NCBI GenBank assembly: GCA_963920525.1
Contig: OY986435.1
Span: 263,130,962-263,194,961, forward strand
From: Dichetophora obliterata
Lineage: Eukaryota; Arthropoda; Insecta; Diptera; Sciomyzidae
Direction of reading: 5' to 3'
DNA length: 64,000 nt
Shown here one piece after another: positions 21,483-31,884 of the stretch. The position numbers and the translations under genes were made by a program. Numbering within the stretch: the first letter of the stretch is position 1; each line of letters starts with the position of its first letter. The notes under the pieces were generated by a model. The model saw only the letters and a program-made list of their open reading frames with translations. It was not told where the DNA came from and ran no database searches.

Positions 21483-21663
21483 TTATTCGCTGGACAGAAC
21501 CGCTGGTTCTTAACCTATTAAATGTGTCATTAAAAACTCTAACTGAGGGAAGTTGCCTGTTGGGAAACCGAGCCTCGTATTCTCTTCTGGCCTGGATTGC
21601 ACTGCATTTGCAAAACAGTAACAAAAAACAATATATGCGTACTCTGAGTAGGAGAGCATTATA

Positions 21664-21800
21664 GGTCTGTTCCCGTACTAACTTCAATTAATTGTAATAT
21701 ATTAGAGAGTGCCATTTTGCATGTTATTCCTCTCTCTCGAGCTTCAAAATAAAGCTTTCCAGCAACTTCAAGCTACTTGAATCAAGTACGGGAACAGACC
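21664..21800. repeat. Short MITE (137 bp) with perfect 16-bp ends
   Basis: GGTCTGTTCCCGTACT at 21664 is exactly mirrored by AGTACGGGAACAGACC ending at 21800, and TA flanks both sides (21662-21663, 21801-21802). It is non-coding. Confidence 0.82.
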
Positions 21801-21802
21801 TA

Positions 21803-22510
21803 TTAACTCTGCGATTGGTGAAAGACTGTATCGATTCAGGCATGCCAACCACTCAATAATGAAAATTAGCAACCAAATAAACTTTTTTTTAAAAATTTCC
21901 GTTAAATCTAACTGTTTTACTAGTTATTGTAATCAAAGTTAACGAAGTCGCAGTGCTTGCATTTAAAAACCTTGGGAGAGGAAAAAGTGGAAAATAGAAA
22001 AAAAGCTGCTTATTGAAAGCGATTGAAAGGGAAATTTTATTTCCTTTTCAAAAAGTTATTAAGTTTGGTAATCGGTGTGGTGGTAACATTATAAGTAACA
22101 TTATGGACTAAAATGTACTGACGCCTATTATTTTTGTTTTTCCCCTCCTATTTTCCTAGGGGGGTATTTGCGACCACCCCACCCATAAAATTTTTTGATC
22201 GTCTCATTTCGAGGAATCATCCCCCGCATTATTGTCCTTTAAGTCTGGGACACCCTGTATACCTACTATATACATGTATATGACAAATGTCAGTTAATTT
22301 CAACAGAGTTGTTGTCGTTGTTGTTGCCTTCTTGAAATCTTACTTGATCTAAAGCTCAGAATCTTAATTCACGTCAGTTAATTTCTTTTTTCTTTTTAGT
22401 TCACTTTTTCTTTCAAATAAAAGCTTATTTTTAAAAAAATTTTTTACTTTTATTTATTTTTTACTTTTACTTTTTAAAATATTATTACTAACATATTTTA
22501 TTTTCAAAGC
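21803..22510. other. Unassigned non-coding DNA
   Basis: It contains the second copy of the 15.9 kb segment at about 22306-22375 and a GGACACCCTGTATA word at about 22248. No gene is seen. Confidence 0.4.
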
Positions 22511-22511
22511 C

Positions 22512-22832
22512 TTACGTTTTTGTATTTGTGGGTGGTAAAAAGGGTGTGGCGAAATTTTTTTTTCCAAACCCATACCCTACTTGAAGGAAATTTGCTGCCA
22601 GAATTTTAGCTGAATCAGCGCAGTACTTTTGGTAATTTAGCATTTTTATTGATTTTTGGGCGGTAAAAAAGGGTGTGGCAAATTTTTTCCCAAACCCCAT
22701 TCTCTACTTCAAGGTAATTTACCGCCAAAATTTTAGCAGGAAGCTGAGTAGTCTTGGAGATATCGCATTTTTATTGATTTGTGGGCGGTAAAAGGGGGTG
22801 TGAAAAAAAAATTGTATCATTCTATTGCATTG
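22512..22832 (+). repeat. ~125-bp tandem repeat, about 2.5 units
   Basis: The block TTTGTGGGYGGTAAAAAGGG followed by TGTGGCRAATTTTTT recurs at about 22525, 22651 and 22779. Intervening sequence (CAAACCC...CTACTT.AAGG.AATTT, then CAAAATTTTAGC) is also repeated. Confidence 0.75.
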
Positions 22833-22839
22833 TCACCGG

Positions 22840-23970
22840 ACTTACATATTGTTACACGCTGGTTGGAAATTAAAATTTGACACCATACTTTAGTGTCTCT
22901 ATATCCTAGGCTTTAGGTACCTAAATACCTGGACCTAAATACCTAGCGTAGCGCGAACACAAAAATATTCAACATGCCAAAATAAACTTGCCTTAAAAAA
23001 AAATTTTTTTTTACAAAGCTTCGTATCTGCACGTAAAAAGTTTTTAAGATTCTATCTCATAGTTGAGGTAGTATGATGGTCTGCTACCCTGGAGTACACT
23101 TCTCCCACCCACTAGTTGTCGAATTCAAGACACCTGTGGCAATCAAGATACCCATTATTTTTGTGATTGCCCCTTAAGCCAAGACAAAAGCTAAAGCGCC
23201 TTAAGCAAATTCGCACTTCATTTCTTCTTGCATTCCTCTTTATTACATAAAATTTAATAATACATTAGTTTGAATATAAAAACAAAAGAAAATATAAACA
23301 AAAAGTAATAAATAGCATATAAGCTTGAAACAAAGAAAATGTTTTCACATGGTCAAATTAATTATGGTTAATATGTATGTCGTATCATATTAATACTATA
23401 CGAATTAAGATTTAGTTATAGATATAACCTAGTACTGTATTTTAGAATCTAGATAGTAGTGACCAAATCGCAAATTGCGATAGGTATTTGAATTTGTAAA
23501 AAAAATAGCTTTTAATTTATATTAATTCAAAACGATAGAAAAAAAAAGGTATTGCTAGATAGAATGAAGTAATAGTTTAGACAGATTAATTGTAGCATAA
23601 TTTTAGGCTTATTTGTTTTGACTTCATGTTTATCTTATCGTTCGGTGTATTATTCAGTAATCATTTGGTTGTTAAATTTTAGTTACGATTTTTATCAACC
23701 GACGTTGTATGTGCTTATATATAACTAGTTATATATAAACTAATAAGTAGCTATTATTAGTAATTATTATTTTACCGCGTTTCAGTTTTATTTATTCTTT
23801 TTTTGTTTTCTGTTCTTGTTAAAATGTTATGGCTTTAATTTTTCATTTATATAATTTTGAGTTTCCGGTAAGGTTAATTATTTATATTAGTCTATTTCTA
23901 GCCGTTTTTTTCTCCTCTTTTCAAATTAATTTAGTCAAATATACATTTATCGAAATATCGATATAATAGC
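22840..23970. other. AT-rich non-coding stretch
   Basis: The patch at 23070-23215 is less AT-rich and has a faint tRNA-SINE look (GAGGTAGTATGATGG, then a B-box-like GTCGAATTCAAG), but this is weak. No gene is seen. Confidence 0.4.
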
Positions 23971-23971
23971 T

Positions 23972-24385
23972 CATGATACAACTGGGAAAGGTATATGCAT
24001 TTCGAACTGCATTTTCTTTCTCATATCCAAAATTGTCAAAGCCGCTGTTTTGCGAGTGAGAACAAAAGACAATCAAATGCCGCATTCAACGGAGTCAAGA
24101 TTTGGTAACAGACTGTTGTGTTAAAAGCCACTGAAATAACGCTGCAAAGAAACCTTTGCAACTAAACTGTTTACATAATTAAATAATTATATGAATCAAA
24201 TTAAATACTGTTCAACCTTTCTACGTGATCGCTACCGTAACAGTTCACAACAGTTGGCTCCGCTGAATGCAGCCAATTGTTGCTTTCTTCTCGGTTTTAG
24301 ATTTTCTATACGCTGTCAGCTTCGTTTTGACCGTTTAAGCCATCTGTCTCTCCGAAAAGCACCTATCTCACCCAATTGTACTATG
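23972..24385. repeat. MITE related to 7355-7534 and 50832-51020
   Basis: The left end CATGATACAACTGGGAAAGG is mirrored at the right end (CATAGTACAATTGGGTGAG in reverse). Interior words GTATATGCATTTCGAACTGC and GTCAGCTTCGTTTTGAC tie it to the 7.4 and 50.8 kb copies. The centre (about 24200-24290) shares GAATGC.GCCAATTGTT with 10.77 kb. Confidence 0.6.
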
Positions 24386-26620
24386 GTTAAGCTAAGTGAA
24401 TAATAAGTTATATGTGTTTAAGGGTTAATTAGTACAATTAATTATTTTTAATTTTAGATTGGACCTAAAAGGTTAGATGAGCCCTGAGGCATAGTGATAA
24501 AATACAAAAGCAATTTCTTTTTTTTTTTTTAAATTCCTAGTATGCGCTCACCGAAGTGACAGGGGCACTTTTTGGACGAATTGTGGGAATTTTTGTTTTA
24601 TTGACAATGCCCACGGTTGGCACAGAAAAAAAATAGTAAAAGGAAACCTGGTGTCCTGGCTGTTTTAGGCTGCAGTGTTAAGGCTGTTACGCTGCTTTGA
24701 GCTGTTGGACGTCATGAGTTGTGGGGCGCCAGTTGTGGGTGCTTTATTGCTGCACAGTGGTGTGTTATGGCTACTGTTCGGTCATGAGTTCCATTATCAA
24801 CAGATTGTTGGCAGTTGTTGTCGTATTGGCTCTATTTGAGCGCTGCGATACAATTTCTTTTTAATTTAATATAATATAGCCACATGCATGTACTCACCCA
24901 AGCATTCTAGTGTGGAAACCGAAGATATGGTTATTGTAGCTGGTGCCGTTTGAGGTGGTGTAGCGGGTTTTTAGCTTTTTAGCATCGAAATAAGGTTATG
25001 CCCGTCAGGCACTCACCCAAGCACTACTACTACGTCCACCAAATCCGGGGCTTGCAACTGGATGGTGTGACTACAACACGATGCACATTTATGTTGCACG
25101 CTGCTTGCAGACTGGTGCAATTTTTTGTTTTTTTTGTCCAGCGTACCGTTGGTGTCACCGTACCTGGTGCAAGTTTAAGGAGTGCTTTAGCCTTAGTCGC
25201 AGCCTAATCTTTGGCAACAAGAGACTTTGTTAGCTCTTGAAGTTGCTGTTTTTTTATTTTTAAAAGATTTTCGCACGCGGCCACTACAATCTTACCACAT
25301 TAGTCTCTTTTTTTTTCTTTTCTTCTGCTTGCGCAACGTTGTTTCCAGAGATGCAATTTTTTTTACTACTTATTTTTGACTGGTCATTAACGTTGCCACC
25401 TGATCGTAGGTTAAGGCGTATGCACACGTGAAAAAGCAATTCCGTGCAACTTTTCTACTGCTATTTAGGGATCACACACTTGAATCCCGAAAATATGTAG
25501 TATAGATGGCGCCTTGGGTGCCAGGTCAGCCATTTCCAGTTCAACCGACGCTCCGATCTCTATTCTTATTGGTTGTTACCGATTCAATACCGTTGAGCCA
25601 TTTTTATTTTGCCGGAATCATCGACTACGACCAAAGTTGCCACCACTGAGTAACGAAGCGTGACAAATCCACTGCCCGGTGACATTTATATTAAAACAAA
25701 ATTTAAATTTGGAACACAAAATTTGTTTGGACGTTATGAACTCCAGCTTACATGCTGACATTCGAATTCAAATGTGAGCATGGAAGTAAAAGTTCATGTG
25801 CGCCGTTACACTACGTTCCCATAACATACTAAGAAAAATCCGTTACAATATGTAAGCTAAATTTCAGCTTGATCGGATAGCAACAAGAGTTCGAAAAATG
25901 CTTTGCACATTTTGACGGACATACGAACGAATTAAGTTAAATAAAAGCTTATAAAAAGCTGAACAATATAGTACCTGGCCTCGAATTTTGGTTTTTTAAA
26001 CACTATCATAAATAAAAGTATGAGCTACATAATAACATTCCTCATGAAGGAAGCTAATTCATTTTATCAGATTTTAAATTGCATTCGTCAAGAAATAATT
26101 AAAAAAAAATTTAATAACACCGCACGAAGGATTACCAGATCAAAAAATGCTGGCCATGTCATAAAAAAGTTTAGAGTTTTTATTAAAACTAGAGTTCGCC
26201 AGTGGTTGAAATTAGACCTTTTCGCATATATTCTCTGTTGATTCATTGCAAAATTTATGCCAAAAACATAAGTTTTCATAAAAATTTTGCATCACTTTTA
26301 CTTTGCTAATGAATAAGCCACCAGTAGTTGTGTTCCCAAGTGCGATAACCATGATTTTCGATATCGTTAGCTAGCGAAAACTGTCATTTTCAATGAACGT
26401 GGCACGCACAATCACCGATAACGAAAACGATTATTATCGTTAAATTTTTGGGAATTCCACTACAGTTCTTTCGCTCAGAAGAGAGCGAAATGTGAGCGAT
26501 AAATTGAAAATAAAAATAGGGTTGTTTTTTCTTCCTACGCTCATCTGAGAACGTAAATGAACCTATATCACAGTGTAAAGAAAACTAGTAAGGAACTAGG
26601 TCGAAGCTAAAATACCCCCA
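24386..26620. other. Unassigned DNA with a GC-richer patch at 24.6-25.7 kb
   Basis: 24.6-25.7 kb is noticeably less AT-rich than its surroundings, as expected of a former coding or retroelement segment, but I find no protein motif in any frame I followed. An open frame at 24998-25207 has no recognisable domain. A dispersed-repeat-like piece (CAGCTTGATCGGATAGCAAC) sits near 25870. Confidence 0.4.
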
Positions 26621-26623
26621 CTA

Positions 26624-27047
26624 GAGTGGGGCGATTAGTATGGAAGGAAAAAAGTGTTAATGGGAGCTTCGCGTTTCTGGTTCTTGGGATTGTACTGAGC
26701 AAAAAAGTCCACTAGACCATACGTCTACGGTGAAAATAGAGCTTCCAGATTTGGACTTGCAGTTTTTTCTCAGACTTCTGTCACGTTTTTTTTTTAATAT
26801 TTTGGCCTATAACAGCCAAACCATTGAGATTTTCGATCCAATACTAAGAAAAAAATCTCAATGGTTTGGCTGTTATAGGCCAAAATATAAAAAAAAACGT
26901 TACAAAAGTCTGAGAAAAAACTGCAAGTCAAAATCTGGAAGCTCGATTTTCACCGTAGACGTATGGTCTAGTCGACTTTTTTGCTCTGTACAATCCCAAG
27001 AATCAGAAACGCGAAGCGCCCATGAAGATGTTCAAATCGCCCCACCC
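26624..27047. mobile_element. Foldback element, 424 bp, near-perfect palindrome
   Basis: The left arm (26624 to about 26831) and right arm (about 26853-27047) are reverse complements along their whole length, with only a ~20-base loop around 26832-26852. Ends read GAGTGGGGCGATT and, from the right, GGGTGGGGCGATTT, flanked by TA (26622-26623, 27048-27049). An open frame across it (26730-27050) is an accident of the palindrome. It belongs with the other TA-flanked elements whose ends resemble GGGYGGGTCGATT. Confidence 0.88.
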
Positions 27048-27079
27048 TAACCCCCACAGTACATTTTAAGATATGATTA

Positions 27080-27620
27080 TTTCGAAAGTTTGATGACGAC
27101 ACTTTGTATAAAAAATGGGCGTGGTGTTGACCTTATTTTGCAAAAACTTGAATGCAGAACACGTTTAAGATATGGAAGATTGTGTCTTAAATATGCTATA
27201 AATACACACATTTTTGTGTAATTTATAAAAGTTGTGCTACTTTGATGATGCCACTTTGTATGGGTGATTGACGGAGTTTTTATACGATTTTGCCAAATTT
27301 CCAACTTAAAGTGAATTTGTATATTCTTAGCATATGTGCATAATTTTAATTAATTTTTGTGGAATTTTTAGAAGCTTAACCGTTTTCATATAGTTACTTT
27401 GTACGAGAGGTCAAAGTGGTTTTTATACTATTTTGACAAATTTAAAAGATACTTGAAGAATATTTTGCTTATGTGCAAAATTTTGAGTGATTCCATCAGT
27501 TTTGGTGGCATTTTCAGAGATTTTACCGGTTTGATAAAGTCACACTGTATGGAAGGTAGGCATGGTTTGTATCCGATTTTAACAAATTTCTAAAATTTTG
27601 TGAATATTTTATTTCGAAGC
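27080..27620 (+). repeat. Diverged tandem monomers with CACTTTGTATGG motif
   Basis: Four diverged units of about 120-160 bp each contain a variant of CACTTTGTATGGGAGG, a GGGCGTGGT-like word and ATTTTGACAAATTT. The same monomer appears at 48.4-48.64 kb. It resembles a dispersed dipteran repeat of non-autonomous Helitron type (tentative). Confidence 0.6.
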
Positions 27621-27712
27621 TTATGTGCACAATTCCAAGATGCTCCAAAAATTTTTGTGACATTTTTAGTAATTTTATTGTTTTTGTAACGTTTTTTCTG
27701 CTTCTCACATTT

Positions 27713-27880
27713 TACCGCAATGTGTTCATGTTGAAAACTTTCTGATCTGACAAAATCATTGTACAGAATTGGACAAGTGTTCACGTTGTCAAATTTTTGC
27801 CAAATCATTGGTCAAACAAGCAGAAAAATTAAAAAAATCCAACGATTTGATCAGTGTTGATGAATGTGAATGGAGCTTAT
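27713..27880. repeat. Truncated copy of the 19621-20151 MITE
   Basis: GTTGAAAACTTTCTGATCTG, ACAAAATCATTGTACAGAAT and AAGCAGAAAAATTAAAAAA match the right half of the 19.6 kb element in order. The terminal repeats are missing. Confidence 0.6.
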
Positions 27881-27966
27881 AAAGGGAGCAGTTTAAGGTG
27901 ACCAGTCCCTTTTGTATTTGAATACAGTATTATGCTAGGGCATTCGCAGGATTTTTTCTAGGGAGG

Positions 27967-28040
27967 TGAAAAGGTATAAAGGAGCCTAAGGAGCTTAAAA
28001 GGTATAAAGGAGCCTAAGGAGCTTAAAAGGTATAAAGGAT
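27967..28040 (+). repeat. 28-bp tandem repeat, 2.6 units
   Basis: The unit AAAAGGTATAAAGGAGCC, TAAGGAGCTT is repeated almost exactly, which implies recent slippage. Confidence 0.85.
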
Positions 28041-28204
28041 TGCGCAAAAAGAAAATGTAGCCTATACAATTTTATTTTCTAAGATTTTTGGTACTTATTT
28101 TTTAAACATGATACGCACATTAAGACGGTTGACATACGCCTATACCTACTCAAAAGAATATCCAATATATTTCAAAGATTGGGCAAAAATCTTTCCCGTC
28201 ATCG

Positions 28205-28232
28205 CACGGTGGGGCGAGCCCATACAAAGGGT
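28205..28232 (+). other. Left Transib terminus, RSS-like (7-12-9)
   Basis: Heptamer-like CACGGTG, 12 bases, then ACAAAGGGT. The layout equals a 12-spacer recombination signal (consensus CACAGTG, 12 bp, ACAAAAACC). Confidence 0.5.
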
Positions 28233-28439
28233 TGGACATCGCATATTGCTTTAAATAATTGAATGAAACTCTGGAACAATTCAATTCTTCTTACAATAAT
28301 TTCTTATGAAATCCTTTAACCTTTTTGAGTATAGCGGGTCTAGGAGACCCAAAAATTCATGGTAAAAAAATTTTTTTGTGTTTAGCGATATTTCGCACCT
28401 GTATTTTATTACAAAATATTTTATTATTTTTTTATTTAT

Positions 28440-28496
28440 TGACAAAGTTCTTACAATGTATACAGGCCACAGAGAATAATTAAACTTAAAATGAAC
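28440..28496 (-). pseudogene. 3' end of a LINE relic, cut off by the RTE insertion
   Basis: On the minus strand this continues the 3' region of the relic whose coding tail is at 31885-32391. The TTTATTTATT-rich stretch just left of it (about 28415-28440) would be its A-rich tail. The last ten bases are the left copy of the RTE target duplication. Confidence 0.5.
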
Positions 28497-31400
28497 CGTT
28501 AGTTTGGCGGCTAATCTGAGCGGCGGGCCTCCCTAGGCTTAAAATAGGTTGTGCGTCGGGTTTGAAGCCCACCCGTAAAAACCCATTTCAATGAAAACAC
28601 AAAAGAATAGAAGAAAACTGATCCCCAAATCTGATGACGACTACCGCAAACGAAAAACTGATAATGATTTACGGATATGCACCTGGAATGTCCGAACCCT
28701 TAATTGGGAAGGTGCCTCTATCCAACTGACTGATGTCTTGGAAAGATACAAAGCTGATATCACTGCTATCCAAGAAATGCGATGGAAGGGACAGGGTTGC
28801 ATTCGGCATGCACCCTGTGATATCTACTACAGCGGCCATGCAGAGAAGCACGAGTTTGGATGCGGATTTGTAGTTGGCAAGAGACTACGGCCCCACGTCC
28901 TGCGATTCACACCTGTGAACGAACGACTTGCCATAATCCGCATCAAGGTTAGGTTTTTCAATATAAGCCTAATATGTGCGCACGCTCCGACAGAAGACAA
29001 GGACGATGAGATCAAGGAAATTTTCTACGAGCGCCTTGAAAATGCTTACGAGCGCTGCCCCCGCCACGACGTAAAAATCGTGCTTGGTGACTTCAACGCT
29101 AAGGTGGGCAAGGAAAATATTTTTGTTCCAACGGTCGGAAAGTTCAGCCTCCACGACAACACCTCCGATAACGGAATGAGGCTGATTGACTTCGCCGCAG
29201 CACGAAACATGGTCGTAAGTAGCACTAGATTCAAGCATCTCAATATTCATAAAGCCACCTGGATGTCCCCTGATCAAAAAACAAAAAATCAAATTGATCA
29301 CGTTTTGATCGACGGAAGGCACTCTTCCAGTGTATTGGATGTACGCACGATCCGTGGTGCAAACATTGACTCGGATCACTATCTTGTTGCAGCCAAGATC
29401 CGTACACGTCTGTGCGCAGCTAAGAATACACGCAACCCTACACAGAGAAAGCTAGACGTCGACAAGCTTCAATCGAAACAGACAGCCGATGCTTTCGCCA
29501 CTCGACTCTCACTCCTGCTTCAAAGCACTCCTCCAATCGATGATATATGCGCGCAGTGGACACACATTTCCAACTCCATGCGTGCGGCTGCTGAAGAGGT
29601 GATTGGCTACCAACGCCCTCGCCGAAACCAGTGGTACGACCAGGAGTGTCGCGACGCCACTGCAGAGAAAGACGCCGCCTACAAAGCCACCCTGCAGTCG
29701 GTTGTAACGCGCGCTGCTAAGGAGCGATACAAAGAAAAGAGGAGGGAAGAGAGACATATTTTCAGGCGGAAAAAAAGAGAGGCAGAAAAGCGCGAGCAGG
29801 AGAAGATTGAGATGTATGGTGACAGGAATGAGGCCCGAAAATTTTTCGAAAAAATAAGACGCCTTGCCGATGGTTTTAAAACCGGGGCCTCTTCCTGCAA
29901 GGATGACAACGGGAATCTAGTGACAGATGTCCAGAGTACACTGACGTTATGGAGGGAACACTTCTCTAAGCTTCTAAATGGCGACGCTGACAACAATCCC
30001 GCCAATAGAGATGATATTCCGGAAACCCCAATTGCGGATGACAGCGTCGAGGTTCCGCTGCCCGACTATGATGAAGTTCTGACAGCTATAGCTCGGCTTA
30101 AAAATAACAAAGCCGCGGGAGCTGATGGCTTACCTGCTGAGCTGTTTAAGAACGGAGGCGAAGCTCTACTTAAATGCATTCACGAGCTTCTATGCAGAAT
30201 ATGGTCGGAAGAATGCATTCCGAACGATTGGAATCTCAGTGTGCTCTGCCCAATCCACAAGAAAGGCGATCCCACTATCTGTGCCAATTACCGTGGGATA
30301 AGCCTTCTTAATATCGCATATAAGGTCCTGTCGAGCGTTTTATGTGAAAGATTGAAGCCCATTGTAAACGAACTGATCGGACCTTATCAGTGTGGCTTCA
30401 GACCTGGAAAGTCCACCATCGACCAGATTTTCACGCTACGACAAATCTTGGAGAAGACTCAAGAAAAACAAGTCGACACCCACCATCTTTTTGTCGACTA
30501 CAAAGCCGCCTTCGACAGCCCAATAAGGAAGCACCTGTACTCCACCATGTCTGAATTTGGTATTCCTGCAAAACTAATACGACTTTGCAGGATGACACTG
30601 AGCAACACCAGCAGCGCAGTTAAAATCGGGAAGGACCTCTCCCCACCATTTATTACCAAACGAGGTTTCAGACAAGGTGATTCCTTATCGTGCGACTTTT
30701 TCAACCTAATGATGGAAAAGATCATCCGAGCTGCTGATCTGAGACGTAGTGGCACAATATTCTACAAGAGTGTTATGCTGCTTGCGTATGCTGATGACAT
30801 AGATATCATTGGCCATAATACGCGCGAAGTCAGTGCAGCATTTTCCAGATTAGAAAGAGAGTCAAGTCGAATGGGTCTGTCAGTGAATGCAGATAAGACG
30901 AAATACTTAGTGTCAACAAACAAACAGTCCCAGCGTCTTGGAACCCACGTTACCGTTGACAATACCTCCTTCGAGGTTGTGAAGAACTTCGTTTATCTGG
31001 GATCCAGCATTAATTCAACCAACGACATCAGCATTGAGATCAAACGAAGAATAACTCTTGCCAACAGGTGTTACTTTGGGCTCAGTAGGCAATTGAGAAG
31101 CAGAGCCCTCTCTCGACGAACGAAAATCACGCTCTATAAATCGCTCATCATGCCCGTCCTACTTTACGCATCACAAACCTGGACGCTGAGCAGTTTAGAT
31201 GAAAAGACTTTAGGAGCATTCGAGAGAAAGATTCTTCGTAAGATCTACGGACCAATCTGCGTCAATGGCGAGTACCGAATACGGTGGAATAATGAACTGT
31301 ATGAGCTGTACGCTGACATCGACATAGTCAAGCGCATTAAAATCGAGCGGCTTCGCTGGCTTGGTCATGTTCAGCGCATGAAAGACGATGCTCCAGTGAA

Positions 31401-31607
31401 GAAAACATTCGATTCGGTACCCAGCGGCGGTCAACGCAGAAGAGGACGACCGCATCTTCGTTGGAAAGACCAAGTAGAGGACAACCTGACGAAGCTTGGA
31501 ATTTCCAACTGGCGCCAGCAAGCGAAAGACAGAAATGGCTGGCGCAAATTCTTAGATGAGGCCAAGACCGACATACGGTTATAGCGCCAACTAAGTAAGT
31601 AAGTAAG
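28497..31607 (+). mobile_element. Full-length RTE-clade non-LTR retrotransposon
   Basis: The element runs from 28497 to a TAAG microsatellite tail ending at 31607. A 10-bp target duplication TAAAATGAAC brackets it (28487-28496 and 31608-31617). It has a 94-bp 5' leader, one ORF and only about 23 bases between stop codon and tail. One short ORF with endonuclease then RT, a tiny 3' UTR and a microsatellite tail are hallmarks of the RTE clade. The target is the 3' part of an older LINE on the opposite strand, itself within the Transib element. Confidence 0.95.
28591..31584 (+). CDS. RTE ORF: apurinic-type endonuclease plus reverse transcriptase, 997 aa, intact
   Basis: The protein would nick target DNA and copy its own RNA onto the nick. 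The N-terminal APE-type endonuclease spans about residues 27-270: TWNVRTL (31-37), QEMRW (61-65, catalytic Glu), GDFNAK (166-171), DHVLIDGR (236-243) and SDHYLV (261-266, catalytic Asp-His). A charged Lys/Arg/Glu-rich linker covers 376-425. The reverse transcriptase spans about 480-800: YRGISLL (567-573), GFRPGKST (602-609), DYKAAFD (636-642), GFRQGDSLS (692-700) and the catalytic AYADDID (732-738). The C-terminal GRPHLRWKDQVEDNL block (952-966) is usual for RTE. There is no stop or frameshift, so the copy looks young. The ATG at 28591 gives the expected length; an initiator slightly downstream cannot be excluded. Confidence 0.97.
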   Translation: MKTQKNRRKLIPKSDDDYRKRKTDNDLRICTWNVRTLNWEGASIQLTDVLERYKADITAIQEMRWKGQGCIRHAPCDIYYSGHAEKHEFGCGFVVGKRLRPHVLRFTPVNERLAIIRIKVRFFNISLICAHAPTEDKDDEIKEIFYERLENAYERCPRHDVKIVLGDFNAKVGKENIFVPTVGKFSLHDNTSDNGMRLIDFAAARNMVVSSTRFKHLNIHKATWMSPDQKTKNQIDHVLIDGRHSSSVLDVRTIRGANIDSDHYLVAAKIRTRLCAAKNTRNPTQRKLDVDKLQSKQTADAFATRLSLLLQSTPPIDDICAQWTHISNSMRAAAEEVIGYQRPRRNQWYDQECRDATAEKDAAYKATLQSVVTRAAKERYKEKRREERHIFRRKKREAEKREQEKIEMYGDRNEARKFFEKIRRLADGFKTGASSCKDDNGNLVTDVQSTLTLWREHFSKLLNGDADNNPANRDDIPETPIADDSVEVPLPDYDEVLTAIARLKNNKAAGADGLPAELFKNGGEALLKCIHELLCRIWSEECIPNDWNLSVLCPIHKKGDPTICANYRGISLLNIAYKVLSSVLCERLKPIVNELIGPYQCGFRPGKSTIDQIFTLRQILEKTQEKQVDTHHLFVDYKAAFDSPIRKHLYSTMSEFGIPAKLIRLCRMTLSNTSSAVKIGKDLSPPFITKRGFRQGDSLSCDFFNLMMEKIIRAADLRRSGTIFYKSVMLLAYADDIDIIGHNTREVSAAFSRLERESSRMGLSVNADKTKYLVSTNKQSQRLGTHVTVDNTSFEVVKNFVYLGSSINSTNDISIEIKRRITLANRCYFGLSRQLRSRALSRRTKITLYKSLIMPVLLYASQTWTLSSLDEKTLGAFERKILRKIYGPICVNGEYRIRWNNELYELYADIDIVKRIKIERLRWLGHVQRMKDDAPVKKTFDSVPSGGQRRRGRPHLRWKDQVEDNLTKLGISNWRQQAKDRNGWRKFLDEAKTDIRL

Positions 31608-31617
31608 TAAAATGAAC

Positions 31618-31884
31618 AGGATTGCATGTCTGTAGCCAGTAAAAACAACTGAACAGAAATTGATATGAAATCTTAAAACTATAGCAACAACTCTGGATCA
31701 GGGGGATCGTCACACCCGACACTCCATAAGGGAATGCCCTGCAGATGAGATATAAATATTTCAAATATGATATAAGTATAAATGAGTGAAACATGAGTAA
31801 AATCTTATAAGCTAATTAATTAATTAAGTGGGGAACAATTTAATAAAGAAGAATAATGATATAAAATAATAATTTGCCCAGTAT
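31618..31884 (-). other. 3' untranslated part of the older LINE, right of the RTE insertion
   Basis: This lies between the RTE target duplication and the stop of the LINE relic. It is non-coding and, with 28440-28496, reconstitutes the interrupted 3' UTR. Confidence 0.5.

Noticed and set aside
15405..22259. TACAGGGTGTCC at 15405 and its mirror at 22259, as ends of a 6.9 kb transposon
   Set aside because: Only 12 bases match, with no diagnostic TSD beyond TA. The word is common in insect repeats, and nothing between them supports one element.
23070..23215. tRNA-derived SINE candidate
   Set aside because: A and B boxes are weak, and neither a tail nor a duplication was found.
24998..25207. 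69-codon frame in a GC-richer patch
   Set aside because: No domain, and Cys/His positions fit no known pattern; kept only as an unassigned region.
26730..27050. 106-codon plus-strand frame
   Set aside because: It runs across a palindromic foldback element and has low-complexity composition created by the arms.
28669..31648. Many minus-strand open frames over the RTE element
   Set aside because: They are shadows of the 997-codon plus-strand ORF; none has a domain.
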